From: Omphalotus guepiniiformis
Taxonomy: Eukaryota > Basidiomycota > Agaricomycetes > Agaricales > Omphalotaceae
Assembly (NCBI GenBank): GCA_028554645.1
Contig: JAQOOI010000017.1
Location: 682,001 to 746,000, forward strand
Direction of reading: 5' to 3'
Length of the DNA stretch: 64,000 nt
In this document: positions 24,094-33,714 of the stretch, piece after piece
Layout: every line of letters begins with the position of its first letter
Position numbering within the stretch: the stretch's first letter is position 1
Program-made: the position numbers and the translations under genes
Notes under the pieces: model-generated
What the model was told of the DNA's origin: nothing
Seen by the model: only the letters and a program-made list of their open reading frames with translations
Database searches by the model: none

Positions 24094-25902
24094 TTTTCAG
24101 CTCGTAGGCTGTGGAAAGCCTGGAAGTGTTGTAGCGCGTAGTGCAGTTCTAAGGACGGCTCGCCTAAGGCGCGTTGTCAACGGCAGAAGTATTACGTTTG
24201 TACATGTTTGTTATTCATGCTATCGCCTTCAGAAAATTCAGGATTGTTCTCGACTTTGTATTTTAAATTTTTATCTCGATTTCCCTTTTGAGCAGTCAGT
24301 CTGGATACGATATCTCACTATTTCTGGATCTTCATCCTTCCAATCGATCAAGATCCCGGAGCGAGCCTCAGATCCTACCTGCTGCGATCTGATTAGGTCG
24401 TCCTACCACCTTCTACTGCACGGTCGTCACCTCAAAATAAACGCGCCCCATCCGTTTGTTTCCTGTTATCCTTGCTAGGTCAATGAGGTGCTACTTCTGT
24501 ATCAGCACAGTCTACACCTGTCTCGAGAATTTCCCAATAAACCTTGGTCTCAAAAAGTGCGCGGAAATGGTTTGCGGCTTCACTGTCGACTTAAGTTGAC
24601 AAGTACCAACTTATTATAACCAAGTGCGCGGGATCGAATGGATGCATCGGTCAAAGCCACATGAAATTCGACGCCCAGCGGTAACGGTAATGGCCCATGT
24701 ACAAATTGAAACGCCATGTCAATGAAAACGCTCTGGACCTGGACTATCATATCACGCTCGCCTCCCTCTCATGGCCTCGTCAAACTTGACAGCATGCATC
24801 ACTACTATCCTAGACATCATCGCAGGCAAAGGCGTGCGCAGCGCAGTCTGTATCTAGCACTTCATGACTGTCAGGGACCTTCTAGTGACTTGGGAGGAAC
24901 TTCGTTCGATGGAAACGCGATCCAGCACACACCTACTTACAGCATGCGCTTCGTCTTCTCTCTGCGGTCCTGCAAGGTTATCACCACATATCACGCTCTG
25001 GGCATTCTTATTTTATCATGATCATGGATGAACCACATCACGCTCATATACGCTTGCATGTTCTAACATTAGGGCCAGGTCGTGTTTGCACGGCGATTCC
25101 TGCCTTTGGATGGTCACGAACTGGCAGCCCCGTGTTAATTGTTGGATCCATCCGTTTTTCGTTCATGAGTGGTTTTGGTTTGTGGGTCTGGAGCAAGATC
25201 GACTCCTCGTCCAGTCGACAATCGCCTCAGTGCACTGTAGAGTCGTTCGTAGTCATTCTTGGCTATGATAATTTCGTCACCAACAAAACCGGAACAAAAC
25301 TCTGCGCAAATTATCGATCGCTGCCCCAGTGCTGAACATGGTTCTTGCGGTTGGAATAGGTTTCGCGTTGGATACTGCTTCCTTGATGATTCGTCTAATA
25401 CGACTCTTCGCCGAACCTTTTTCGTTATTGGAGAACATACAGCATTCATTTACCCGGCCTACATCGTCTTACAGCCGTCAACGCTGTTTTCCTTGCCAAC
25501 ACTGAGATAATGATGATGCAAGAATTCTCAGCTTGCGCAGGAAGGCGAAATCAAACTATTTGCACAGACCCTTTTCTGCTTGTTGTTCCTGCTTGGACTA
25601 CTATTCAAGGACTTTCGGGGGCGTGAAGAGCGGACGGGTTCGTCGAGAGTAGGAGTCCTTTACGCGGAAGAAAATGGCACGTCTTACGTCGAATGGGGAT
25701 GGTTGGGGGTTTTTGCGTACTCCTGAGCGCGATTGAGGGCTCAACGCTGCATTTGGCCAGATCATTCCTCATCCCCGCCCCCTCGCACCTCCTGTGACAA
25801 TAACTGGTACACTCAAAGCAAATGACATTCCAAGAAAGCATATGTTACAATTTAGTCTATAGATACAGACTTTCACAAAAGGATGGCAAGAAGTTTATAC
25901 TA
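24094..25902. other. Gene-poor interval between DNM1 and the CmcJ-like gene
   Basis: About 1.8 kb with no supported gene. The part next to 24093 should be the DNM1 promoter. Short open frames around 24716-25510 were read on both strands; one plus-strand frame from about 25339 encodes a hydrophobic stretch (ALDTASLMIRLIRLFAEP) but has no identifiable family or exon partners. Confidence 0.4.
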
Positions 25903-26853
25903 TCAATCATAGAACACAAGAGCTCGAAGCTCAATCGACTCCCGAAGAGGACTTCCCTCAGGTGTAGCTGGGTCTTGGAACGCCGTGTGTGGAGTCATTC
26001 TCGCTACACTCCCATCGTCAACTGAATCAAAGCTAGAAACAAACATCGTGAGTTCCATAAATATGATAGCGACAAACAGAGCTCACCATTTGATCAATAC
26101 AATCTCCTCAGGTGTCATCCCTCGAACATACTTCCATTTATGCTGAGGGTGATATTGGACTGAATAAGTCTCTCCTTCTCGGTCAGGATAGACGAGGGGC
26201 GTCGGCACAAGGTCTCTCTTTATATCGATACTGCGGTAATCGCAGAGAGCGAGAGGCCAGTCGAATGCGGGATGGGAAATTGGTCTCCAGAGATTAATGA
26301 TTTGGAATCGGTGTTTCACAAGTTCGGGAGCTTCGGAGGCAGGGAGATGTCTGTGTACGCGATCTACGGCAGAACGAGTAGTCTGGTCGACGTGGACCTG
26401 CGAGACGGGCTGGCGTTTGGATGGATCAGAGTCTAGTTGGCCAGGTCGATTACGTCGAATAGCTGGTAGATCCAACGAGTGAGCTATGCCGTTCATAAAA
26501 AGATAATCACTTGACGTACTATGGTCGAATAGAACAACCTTGCTAGCACCTGTAAGCTGCTTGATAAGCTCTATGCTCTCTGGGTAATACTCCTTTTCTA
26601 TCTCCTCGTCATTCGTGAACGACGTGTGCTTCGACGTGTGCTTATAGAACTGGAATCCAGCAGTGTCCAAAGACACAGTATCCTCCTTCCCACGAATGTT
26701 CTCAATCTGCATAATGTGCTTTACTGGTTCCCAGTTGTACCGAGATTTGTTGTCAGCGTCCTCGTTGATACGTATGAATGGTCGAGAGCCATCTGCAGGA
26801 GGTGAAAAGTATCTGAGGGATCCGGAAACAGTGTCGAGTACGGTAGCAGGCAT
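25903..26853 (-). CDS. CmcJ/NvfI-type oxidoreductase-like protein
   Basis: Two exons, 26853-26087 and 26032-25903, with a 54-nt GT-AG intron, give 298 codons. Family marks are the N-terminal RYFSPPADGSRPFIRINEDA, VVLFDHSTSS with its His, QVHVDQTTRSAVDRV (His/Asp), RFQIINLWRPISHPAFDWPLALCD, and the C-terminal TPHTAFQDPATPEGSPLRESIE ending near the polypeptide end. This pattern matches the CmcJ/NvfI group (GA4 desaturase-like, HxD/HTAF...D motifs) of 2-oxoglutarate-dependent enzymes and relatives found in secondary metabolism, though many fungal members are stand-alone. The metal-binding HxD is present (HVD). No biosynthetic partner genes sit next to it, so the substrate is unknown. Length is typical. 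Confidence 0.85.
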
Positions 26854-27372
26854 GTTGATGAAGTGTGAGGGTCAAGTGAAAGCATCGTATTAACGATGTC
26901 GTTTATATACTCACGAAAGACGTGAATTGACGCCATCCTGGTCAAGATCAGTAATGCCAATGAGTAAGCTGCTACTTCAGATGACTGATGGTTCCAGGAG
27001 AATCTGAGATTCAGAATTACTGTAAAATTAGGTACTGGGGCGATTGCGTGATTACCCGTGGGAACAGCTTTGACCGATACTCCAACAAAGAACATCGTTA
27101 AAATACACAAACAATCATACGAAATACCTGTAAGTATTCATTGTGTTACCATGACACCCTAACTTCCTTGTATCTCAGAACCAAAAGCGATTTGAGTCTA
27201 GTTTGTTTACGCCTATTCATCAGTCTGGTCTAGGGCATATCACCTCAAGAAGCCTTCAGCACACCCCGTCTCCCCGAGGTTGTTTGTCATGCACAGTCGA
27301 AATATATATAGAATCTGGATTGTCTCCTAGTTTACAAGAGTGCCAGCCTCGATATAAAGTTCAAGGGTATTC
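26854..27372. other. Interval upstream of the CmcJ-like gene
   Basis: About 520 nt that should contain the CmcJ-like promoter and the 3' end of the Ran-binding-domain gene. No supported gene or repeat. Confidence 0.4.
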
Positions 27373-29453
27373 TCAAGTCCTAGCATCATCCATTGAACAT
27401 AGGTTCTTACTCGCCATCACAGACTGAGCGAAGTCTTGAAATTCTCGTTTGGGACAAAACCTGCCAGGCTATTATGATAAACGCAGTCATCAACCACCAT
27501 ACATCGTTCTCAGACACAATACATGGAAACATACCTTCAACGCGTACACGACAATCTCCCGCTTCACCTCACCGAAACCGTTTTGCGTAACAGACTCTGC
27601 CAGCACGAGTCTGAGAACACACTCTTCAGAGTCAAACGTACATCGGACACTAGGCCGTAAGCGCGTGTTCATTGATACTTTCCACAAAGGTTCTCGGCGG
27701 AACACTTTCACGAGTCAAAAAAAGGTCAGTGAAATTCGCAACAGATCCTTCACCACGAGACTCACGCAAACGTTCATCCAACGTCTGTCTATTCGACAAA
27801 AGCTTGACATGTCCCAACATGCCTCCCGAAAATTCATTACCACCCCGCTTCACGAACAATTTTGCGCCTTTCAATTCACATTTGGTTTCTTCGTCTTCTT
27901 CTCCAGTTGAATCTAAACAGTTGTCTGCCGTCAGATCTCTTCTTCATACCACCGTATTACAGATAAGCGATGAGAAACTAACGACTGTAAGTCGACAGAG
28001 CAGCAGGGGGACTCGACTCAATGGCATGACAAGGCGACTGTGATCTAGAACCCGGTTGCGAAAGCTCGGGATCGTCGTCGACATTGTCAACAAAACCATA
28101 CCTCTTGCGAAAACTACTTGAAGTCGACCAGACAGGTCGGGCATTGGCACCCGAAGCCAGCGACCCCGCACTGCCAAATCTGAGAGAGGATTGCGAAGAA
28201 GCAAAGGCTTCGAATGCAACACTTGCTGGCAACAATATTGGTGTTGGTTTACAGACCTGCGATCCAAAAAACCATTGAATGGATCTGTCACTTCGCCCCA
28301 GGGTAGCCATACCTGATTAGTATTCGCTGTTGAGGTCGTGCCAGGATCCAGGGCCCCGTTCGACCTCTCGACAGGCGCCTTGACTTTGCTAGGTTCCTGC
28401 GACTTCCACAATAAGATCAGGGGAAGACGGAGTACCGAAACAGTACGAACGGGTAGAGAAGGTGTAGGCTCTAGAGTTCGGGGCTCTAGAGATCGAGGCT
28501 CATTTACTTCTACCGCGCAACCTTGTTGTGGTTTCGTTTCCAGTTGCTAGATTGTATCAGAGCTTTACCAGCCTGTCACCACACCCGCCGAAGAGATAAT
28601 GCAGACCATTGCGGGCTTGACCTTCTCAGAGAAGATCGCACTTTGTACGACAGGGACAGGTGTATTCTAATTGAAGAATGATGAGTACTTCGTTCCTCAT
28701 CTGTGTTAAGCTGACGACTCTGACCTTGTCATCATCAGTCACGGTTTCTCGAGGAGGGGTTTTGTTACGTTTGTTGGGATATAACGCCGTGAGGTTCTAA
28801 ATGTCAGGAAGGTAAGAAATCCTGGAATAATGAAGAATCGACTTACATATGGATACTCTAGAGGCTGGATAAGGACGTTCAGTCAAAGTACCGAACTGCG
28901 ATTGACAGGCCGCTTACCATATTATTCTCATCGTGATCGTGCATTTGTTTCCTTTTCAGTGACTGACGCCGCTCCGCCGTAGTCGTGGAGGTCGGTACGA
29001 GAATAGGAAGTACAATCACAGGCTCAAGGTTAGGACCTGAGCTCGCTTGAGGCGCGTGCAAAGCAGCTGACCCGAAGGGTTGAGCAGCTGCAGTAATTTC
29101 GGCTACATTCTCCTGTGGAGGAGCCATGGCTTCAATGGACGGTGCATTTGGTGAGTTTTGTGGTAAGATATCGGCTTTACTGGCGGAATCTCCAGTTGAG
29201 GCTGGACTCTCCTCTTTGGGAGCAGGTATTCTGACGTCGTCTTTGATTTCTTGATCCGAAAGACGAGTAGGGTCTTCTTCCATACGAGGCGACCTGAATG
29301 ACATCGTTCAATACTGACGCAGACATGACAACAAGAAGCTTGTTTTATTGCTTACGGTTCCTGCCTCAATTTCTTCGCACACACATACCCAACCGTTGCT
29401 GCTACTGTCGCCATTCCACACGCCACGAAACTAAAGTCAGAAACTGTCAACAT
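27373..29453 (-). CDS. Ran-binding-domain (RanBD1) protein, Yrb2/RanBP3/Nup50-like
   Basis: The C-terminal half carries a RanBD1 domain: ELKGAKLFVKRGGNEF, GGMLGHVKLLSNRQTLDERL, then across an intron LFRREPLWKVSMNTRLRP, SVRCTFDSEECVLRLVLAE and EVKREIVVYALK. This fold binds Ran-GTP in nuclear transport. Upstream lies a disordered part with FGSAG and Pro/Ser-rich sequence, as in Yrb2-type factors. The best start is MLTVSDFSFVACGMATVAAT at 29453, which joins via GT-AG to PSPRMEEDPTRL; this puts a short hydrophobic stretch at the very N-terminus. The middle exons (about 28300-28800) and the last exon (to about 27373) are less sure, because several splice choices are possible there. Domain call firm, boundaries approximate. 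Confidence 0.65.
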
Positions 29454-29676
29454 GAAGGACGAACTGGAGATTTGAACAAGAGAGTACGTTGTTACAGAGA
29501 GAGAGAGATCGACAGACGAAGAGTGAGCGTTATATAGCGTTGAAAGCACACCTCTCTATCAAGCTGCATCGGAAGGCCTCGCTGCATCCTCGCGGTGTGC
29601 CGATCAATCTTTGGGGATAGTTCTCGCTAGTGATTACAGACACGTGCATCAGGCATTGACGATGCTGACGGTTGAA
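29454..29676. other. Upstream region of the RanBD gene
   Basis: About 220 nt next to the RanBD start codon, likely promoter and leader. It includes GAGAGAGAGATCGACAGAC near 29498. No gene seen. Confidence 0.4.
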
Positions 29677-29688
29677 GAGCGCAAAGTG
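29677..29688 (+). repeat. Left target-site duplication
   Basis: GAGCGCAAAGTG, identical to the copy at 30098-30109, immediately 5' of the retroposed element. Confidence 0.7.
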
Positions 29689-30097
29689 AAGGTACTATTG
29701 AGAATGAACATCACCTGCCAGAAGACTGGTTGACAAATGACGGGGTTTTAGTGGGTATTGAGTCGGATCGCCAACGCCGGACCGGGAGTCGTGAACGGTA
29801 GTCGCAGCGGTGAAGTTTCTTCACCCTCCTCGGTTTCACACTTCGGTCTTGGCTACGCTTTTCGATTTAGAGCCCCACACTCAGTGCGTAAACGCATTTC
29901 CTCGTGGAGGCTTCAAAATATGTTTATTTAATATGATACACCTATGCATCTATGACATTGGCGAGGTTGTCACTCCTTGCCCATCACCAACGGGCCAGAG
30001 GGGGTGCCATGAGCGCTCCTTGTGGGTTTTTCCCTTAGCTGGCTCCGGTGTAAAGACCGGAACGTTCCTCCAAAAAAAAAAAAAAAAAAAAAAAAGG
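29689..30097 (+). mobile_element. Retroposed element with poly(A) tail and 12-bp target duplication
   Basis: The same 12 bases, GAGCGCAAAGTG, stand at 29677-29688 and 30098-30109. Between them lies about 409 bp that ends in 25 consecutive A (30072-30096). Just before the tail is a hairpin CCGGT GTAAAG ACCGG and the palindrome GGAACGTTCC. This is the architecture of a target-primed reverse-transcription insertion: a SINE, a 5'-truncated LINE or a retroposed transcript. No reverse transcriptase is encoded. I see no clear tRNA-type A and B boxes, so the SINE reading is unproven. Confidence 0.7.
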
Positions 30098-30109
30098 AGC
30101 GCAAAGTGT
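30098..30109 (+). repeat. Right target-site duplication
   Basis: GAGCGCAAAGTG, immediately after the poly(A) tract and one G, identical to the copy at 29677-29688. Confidence 0.7.
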
Positions 30110-30752
30110 TGGATGTCCAAGTCCATATGAGAATGAGAACGATGAACGATACGATATAGACGAGCGCTGGCGATATGTGCAGGAGACTGGAGATATGAAC
30201 GACCAGATTCTTGATTCTCTGGAGGATCAAGGTGTATTCAGAGTGCGTGATGTAGGCCTATCAGGTGAGATATTTCGACGCCATGCTCTTTATTGGCGTG
30301 TTATGTCAATTGAATCACGGCGATTAGACAGTAGAGTTTGTCCTTGCTCCAGTACAGCGTTCCTAGCATGCGCAAGCAGTTTTAATGAACATCTGTCACC
30401 AGGATTGTGAAAATGAGTAGGTCCTGAGTTCGTGAGGCGCGCGCGCTTCGTACAGTACTGAGTAACAGTGGAGGTAAAACAACAGGAAGCAAACAGCCAC
30501 GTGACTCAAACGCGTCGCGTCAGAGTCTGTCAGAGTCTGAATCTGAGCTGAAGCCAGATAGTCGGGTCTATTTGAAACCAGTAATAAACCATTTTATGCA
30601 TTTCGCACCGTTTTCTTGAATGTACTCACACAAAACTAACGAAGCAACCGGCTTCAACAATTCTCTTCGCAGGCGATGTCGCAACCATCCCGACACCCGA
30701 ATCCCGGGACGTCACATGACGCATACTTCCACGTCAGTCACTGAGGATTTTG
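30110..30752. other. Interval before the PDI gene
   Basis: About 640 nt with no supported gene; it should hold the PDI promoter. GC-rich GAGGCGCGCGCGC sits near 30436 and a duplicated CAGAGTCTGTCAGAGTCTGA at about 30520-30540. Confidence 0.4.
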
Positions 30753-30763
30753 CATAAATATAA
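30753..30763 (+). promoter_or_regulatory. TATA-like element of the PDI gene
   Basis: CATAAATATAA lies 58-68 nt upstream of the start codon at 30821. Pattern and position only. Confidence 0.4.
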
Positions 30764-30820
30764 TTGCTATCCACGTCCATCTTCACCGATTCTACGTGTA
30801 CCCAGTACTCCTTTCAAGCG

Positions 30821-32344
30821 ATGTGGAATCTTCAGCTAATTACGCTGACTTTAACCTTGGTGCCTTCGTTGGTATCAGCAGGGTTGTTTGCTCCAGATTC
30901 GCAAGTTAAGATGCTAGATGCGAAGAGCTTCAAGAAAGCTTTGAAGGCGAATGTAAGTTCTGATTATCGTTTGGATGTTCGTCGTGAGCTGACTATTCGT
31001 AGCAAACAAGTATGGTCGCGTTCGTCGCACCGTGGTGTGGGGTAGGTGAAGTAAGATCGGGAACGGGGATAATTCGCTCACACACATCGCTAGCATTGTC
31101 AAAGGATGGCTCCAGAATATAGCAAAGCCGCACTTGGACTATACCCTCTTCTTCCTGCCTATGCTGTCAATTGCGACGATGAAAAGAACAAGCGGCTTTG
31201 TGCTGACCAGGTAAGTAATGTAGTGTCATGAGTGTGTTCGACGTTGTGCTGATCAGTTCTCAGGGTGTTCAAGGATTCCCAACCATCAAGGTACGCCCCT
31301 TTCATTGAATGCTAGCACCAGGTACTGATCGACTGCTTAGCTTTTCCCTCGAGGGCGAGAACTAGCACCCATCTTATACGACGGCGGGGAACGAACCGCA
31401 AGTGCATTCTTCTACTGGGCAACAAGGCGGATCCCAAAACATGTAACGAAACTTTTCAACGTCGAGGACATCCAACCTTGGATCGAGAAGGTGAATCGCA
31501 ATCTCATCCAATTCAGTCTCATCCCGAGCACGAGCTAAACCCTAACTTTTCAGACGGCAAAAGAAGGAAAACCTCGGGCACTGCTATTGACGAAAGACAA
31601 GAAAATTCCTCTTCTTTGGCAGGTTCTCGGTAACAAGTACGCCGGCCAACTTGACCTCGCATCACATCGGGACCGCAAGGGAAGGAGTTCTGTGAAGCTA
31701 GGGTATGAAGCTGGAGAAAAGAATGTTCCAAAAGTTCTCATCTACCCCGTCGGATCAAATCAAGCAGTGCGATATGAAGGTGAATTCTCATCTCCCTTTT
31801 CTTCTCCTCACTTGTCGCTCATCCTCTTTCAGGTATCAACAAGTTCGACTCACTCTCTAAATTCTTCGATACTGTACTTGACGGCACAGCTGACCTCACA
31901 ATCGTAAACGAAGAAGCCGCTGCAGAGGAGTTTGTCGTCAGCGAGGAAGAGCTAGAAATTGAGCGAAAGCAGGAAGCACAGCGTATTGCGCTCGCCCATG
32001 GTGGATTCTCTGACCTTATCGATTTCGAGGAGGCTTTGAAGAAGGGTCATGGTGCCGGTTTCCATGATTCGCATGGCTTTGCAGGAGGGATGGGAGATAT
32101 ACCGAAAAAGAAACCCGCGAAGGCAAGCGAAAGTGCTACAGGGGAGGGAGAGAGCAAGAAAGAGGAGGTAGTTGAGACAGGAGTTACTCCGGAACAGGTT
32201 GTTTTCGCCACTTCGACTATAGAGGAGTCTGCACCTACAGAGACTCCTGTACCGACAACTTCGGCACAGGAGTCAGAACCACAGGAATCAACTGCAGCTG
32301 CAGCAGAGCCGGAACCAACTGAACCTCCAAAGGACGAATTATAG
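30821..32344 (+). CDS. Protein disulfide isomerase, ER-retained (KDEL)
   Basis: Seven exons, 30821-30952, 31003-31041, 31094-31210, 31264-31290, 31341-31490, 31554-31779 and 31833-32344, total 400 codons. The N-terminus is a signal peptide (MWNLQLITLTLTLVPSLVSA). One thioredoxin domain follows: TSMVAFVAPWCGHC, with the CGHC active site split between codons by an intron after CG, a second Cys in AVNCDD, and the cis-Pro loop GVQGFPTIK encoded by a 27-nt exon. A second, redox-inactive part follows (KPRALLLTKDKKIPLLW, VPKVLIYPVG). The end is a Glu/Pro/Thr-rich acidic tail closing with the ER retrieval signal KDEL. It resembles Mpd1/P5-type isomerases with one active domain and should form or shuffle disulfides in the ER. 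Start chosen for the signal peptide. Confidence 0.9.
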
Positions 32345-32780
32345 ACAATTGTATCTTGCTGTAATTTCTTGATGGGTTATATCTGGATTGCAAATAATAT
32401 TATATTTCTAACCAATGGTGCTGAATATCTGATGCTAATGCTTTTTAAATCACTCGTTACCTGATAATGCAATATGTACAGTGCTTGTCAGTGTAAAAGT
32501 ATCAAGGTATAATGATTCCATGAGAACCTCACGCACGCCTATCGAAATGAAAAATAAAAAGAAAATAAGACATGGCGAAAAACCATTAGGAAATCCGCCA
32601 GTGGGTACAAAATCCACTCGTAACGGAGGAAGTATGCGAATGGAAGCTTTGTCAATGTCGCCATTAAATATGTCAAACGTAAGTCTCTGCTACAACGCCA
32701 GAGGGCAGCGCGTGAAGGTATCAAGCATGATTCGTGCAGAAAAACGTCGTGCTTCGTCACCAACAAATTGTGCGATACAA
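32345..32780. other. Convergent 3' region, PDI and Kre9/Knh1-like gene
   Basis: About 435 nt between two convergent stop codons; A/T-rich with no recognisable gene. An open frame at 32481-32810 on the plus strand has no domain and overlaps the neighbour's coding end. Confidence 0.45.
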
Positions 32781-33714
32781 TTACAGGAACAGTGTGAATG
32801 CCATCGCTGAGCCAACAAGGGCGAGAGCAGCCTGCCCAAGTCTGTAGTCAAGGACCAGCGAGCTGATAGCAGCGTTTGAATTCGTGCTGCTTGTGGAAGG
32901 AGCTGAGGAAGCCGCCGATGCAGCAGCGTTGTCGCCGGAAGTGCCTGAGGGCGATGAAACTCCGGTGGCTGCTACATTACGGGAAGCAGATGAAGAGACG
33001 CTCGAACTTGCACTGCTCGAGCTGCTACTGCTGATGCTGCTGGAAGAAGAGGCAGATGTGCTGGAGGCACTAGATACACTGGCGCTACCGCTACCGCTGC
33101 TGCTGCTGCCGCTGGCGAAGCTGGGGGCAGCTACAGCAGTTGACGGGTCAGCGAGAGCACCAGTACCCCAAGGAATCTTGTCTCCATTTGTCTGTGTGGC
33201 GTTTGCGGGATCTGTGGTAGCACCAGATGAGGAGGCGATGGTGAAACGGGTAGCCCACTGCACATCAGTAGTGGCTGGGGCGATGAACTGGTAGAAGTAA
33301 ATTGCAGAATTAGGAGTAACCTAGGAGATGAGAAGATGTTTATCAGCATATGTTCAAAATGTAAGAATGATCATTTGCTTACGGAGGGGCAGGGGTAATC
33401 AAATGTCCCATCCTTAGTTCCATCCTGACCAGTTGCGACCGCTGCAATAAAGTCATTAGAAAAAATACGATGTGTTCAATGAAGAGTTACGTACTGGTAA
33501 GGAAAACCATGTTGAAGTTATCACCGGTCATCAACTCAATGGCCATGTTTTGCCATGCAGTCGTTGAACTAGAGTCCCCAGTCCAAGCAATATGACACGT
33601 TGAACCTTCCTTGAATACATCTCCTGGTCCAGGTGCTGTTGGGGTCACGTCCGCGCGCACGAGAAGAGCAGAAGCCGACGCAAGAAGAATGGCGAGAGAG
33701 AAGGAAGCGACCAT
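32781..33714 (-). CDS. GPI-anchored Ser-rich surface protein, Kre9/Knh1-like
   Basis: Three exons starting at 33714, with introns near 33440-33495 and 33320-33380. Signal peptide MVASFSLAILLASASALLVRA, then a single small beta-sandwich domain: GPGDVFKEGSTCHIAW, NMAIELMTGDNFNMVFLT, TFDYPCPSVTPNSAIYFYQF, ATRFTI. This is the Kre9/Knh1-like N-terminal domain of fungal Ser-Thr-rich GPI-anchored membrane proteins. Next comes a long Ser/Ala run (about residues 130-235), likely O-mannosylated, and a hydrophobic tail LGQAALALVGSAMAFTLFL as the GPI signal. It is expected at the plasma membrane or in the wall; the family supports beta-1,6-glucan or wall assembly, but this member's role is not known. Confidence 0.85.

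Noticed and set aside
25135..25510. Overlapping frames on both strands
   Set aside because: No domain on either strand; composition and codon use look non-coding.
30072..30096. A25 tract as a sequencing or cloning artefact
   Set aside because: The matching 12-bp flanks at 29677 and 30098 explain it better as a retroposon tail.
32884..33294. Plus-strand frame opposite the Kre9/Knh1-like gene
   Set aside because: A Leu/Glu/Ala-rich mirror of the Ser/Ala run on the minus strand; no independent evidence.
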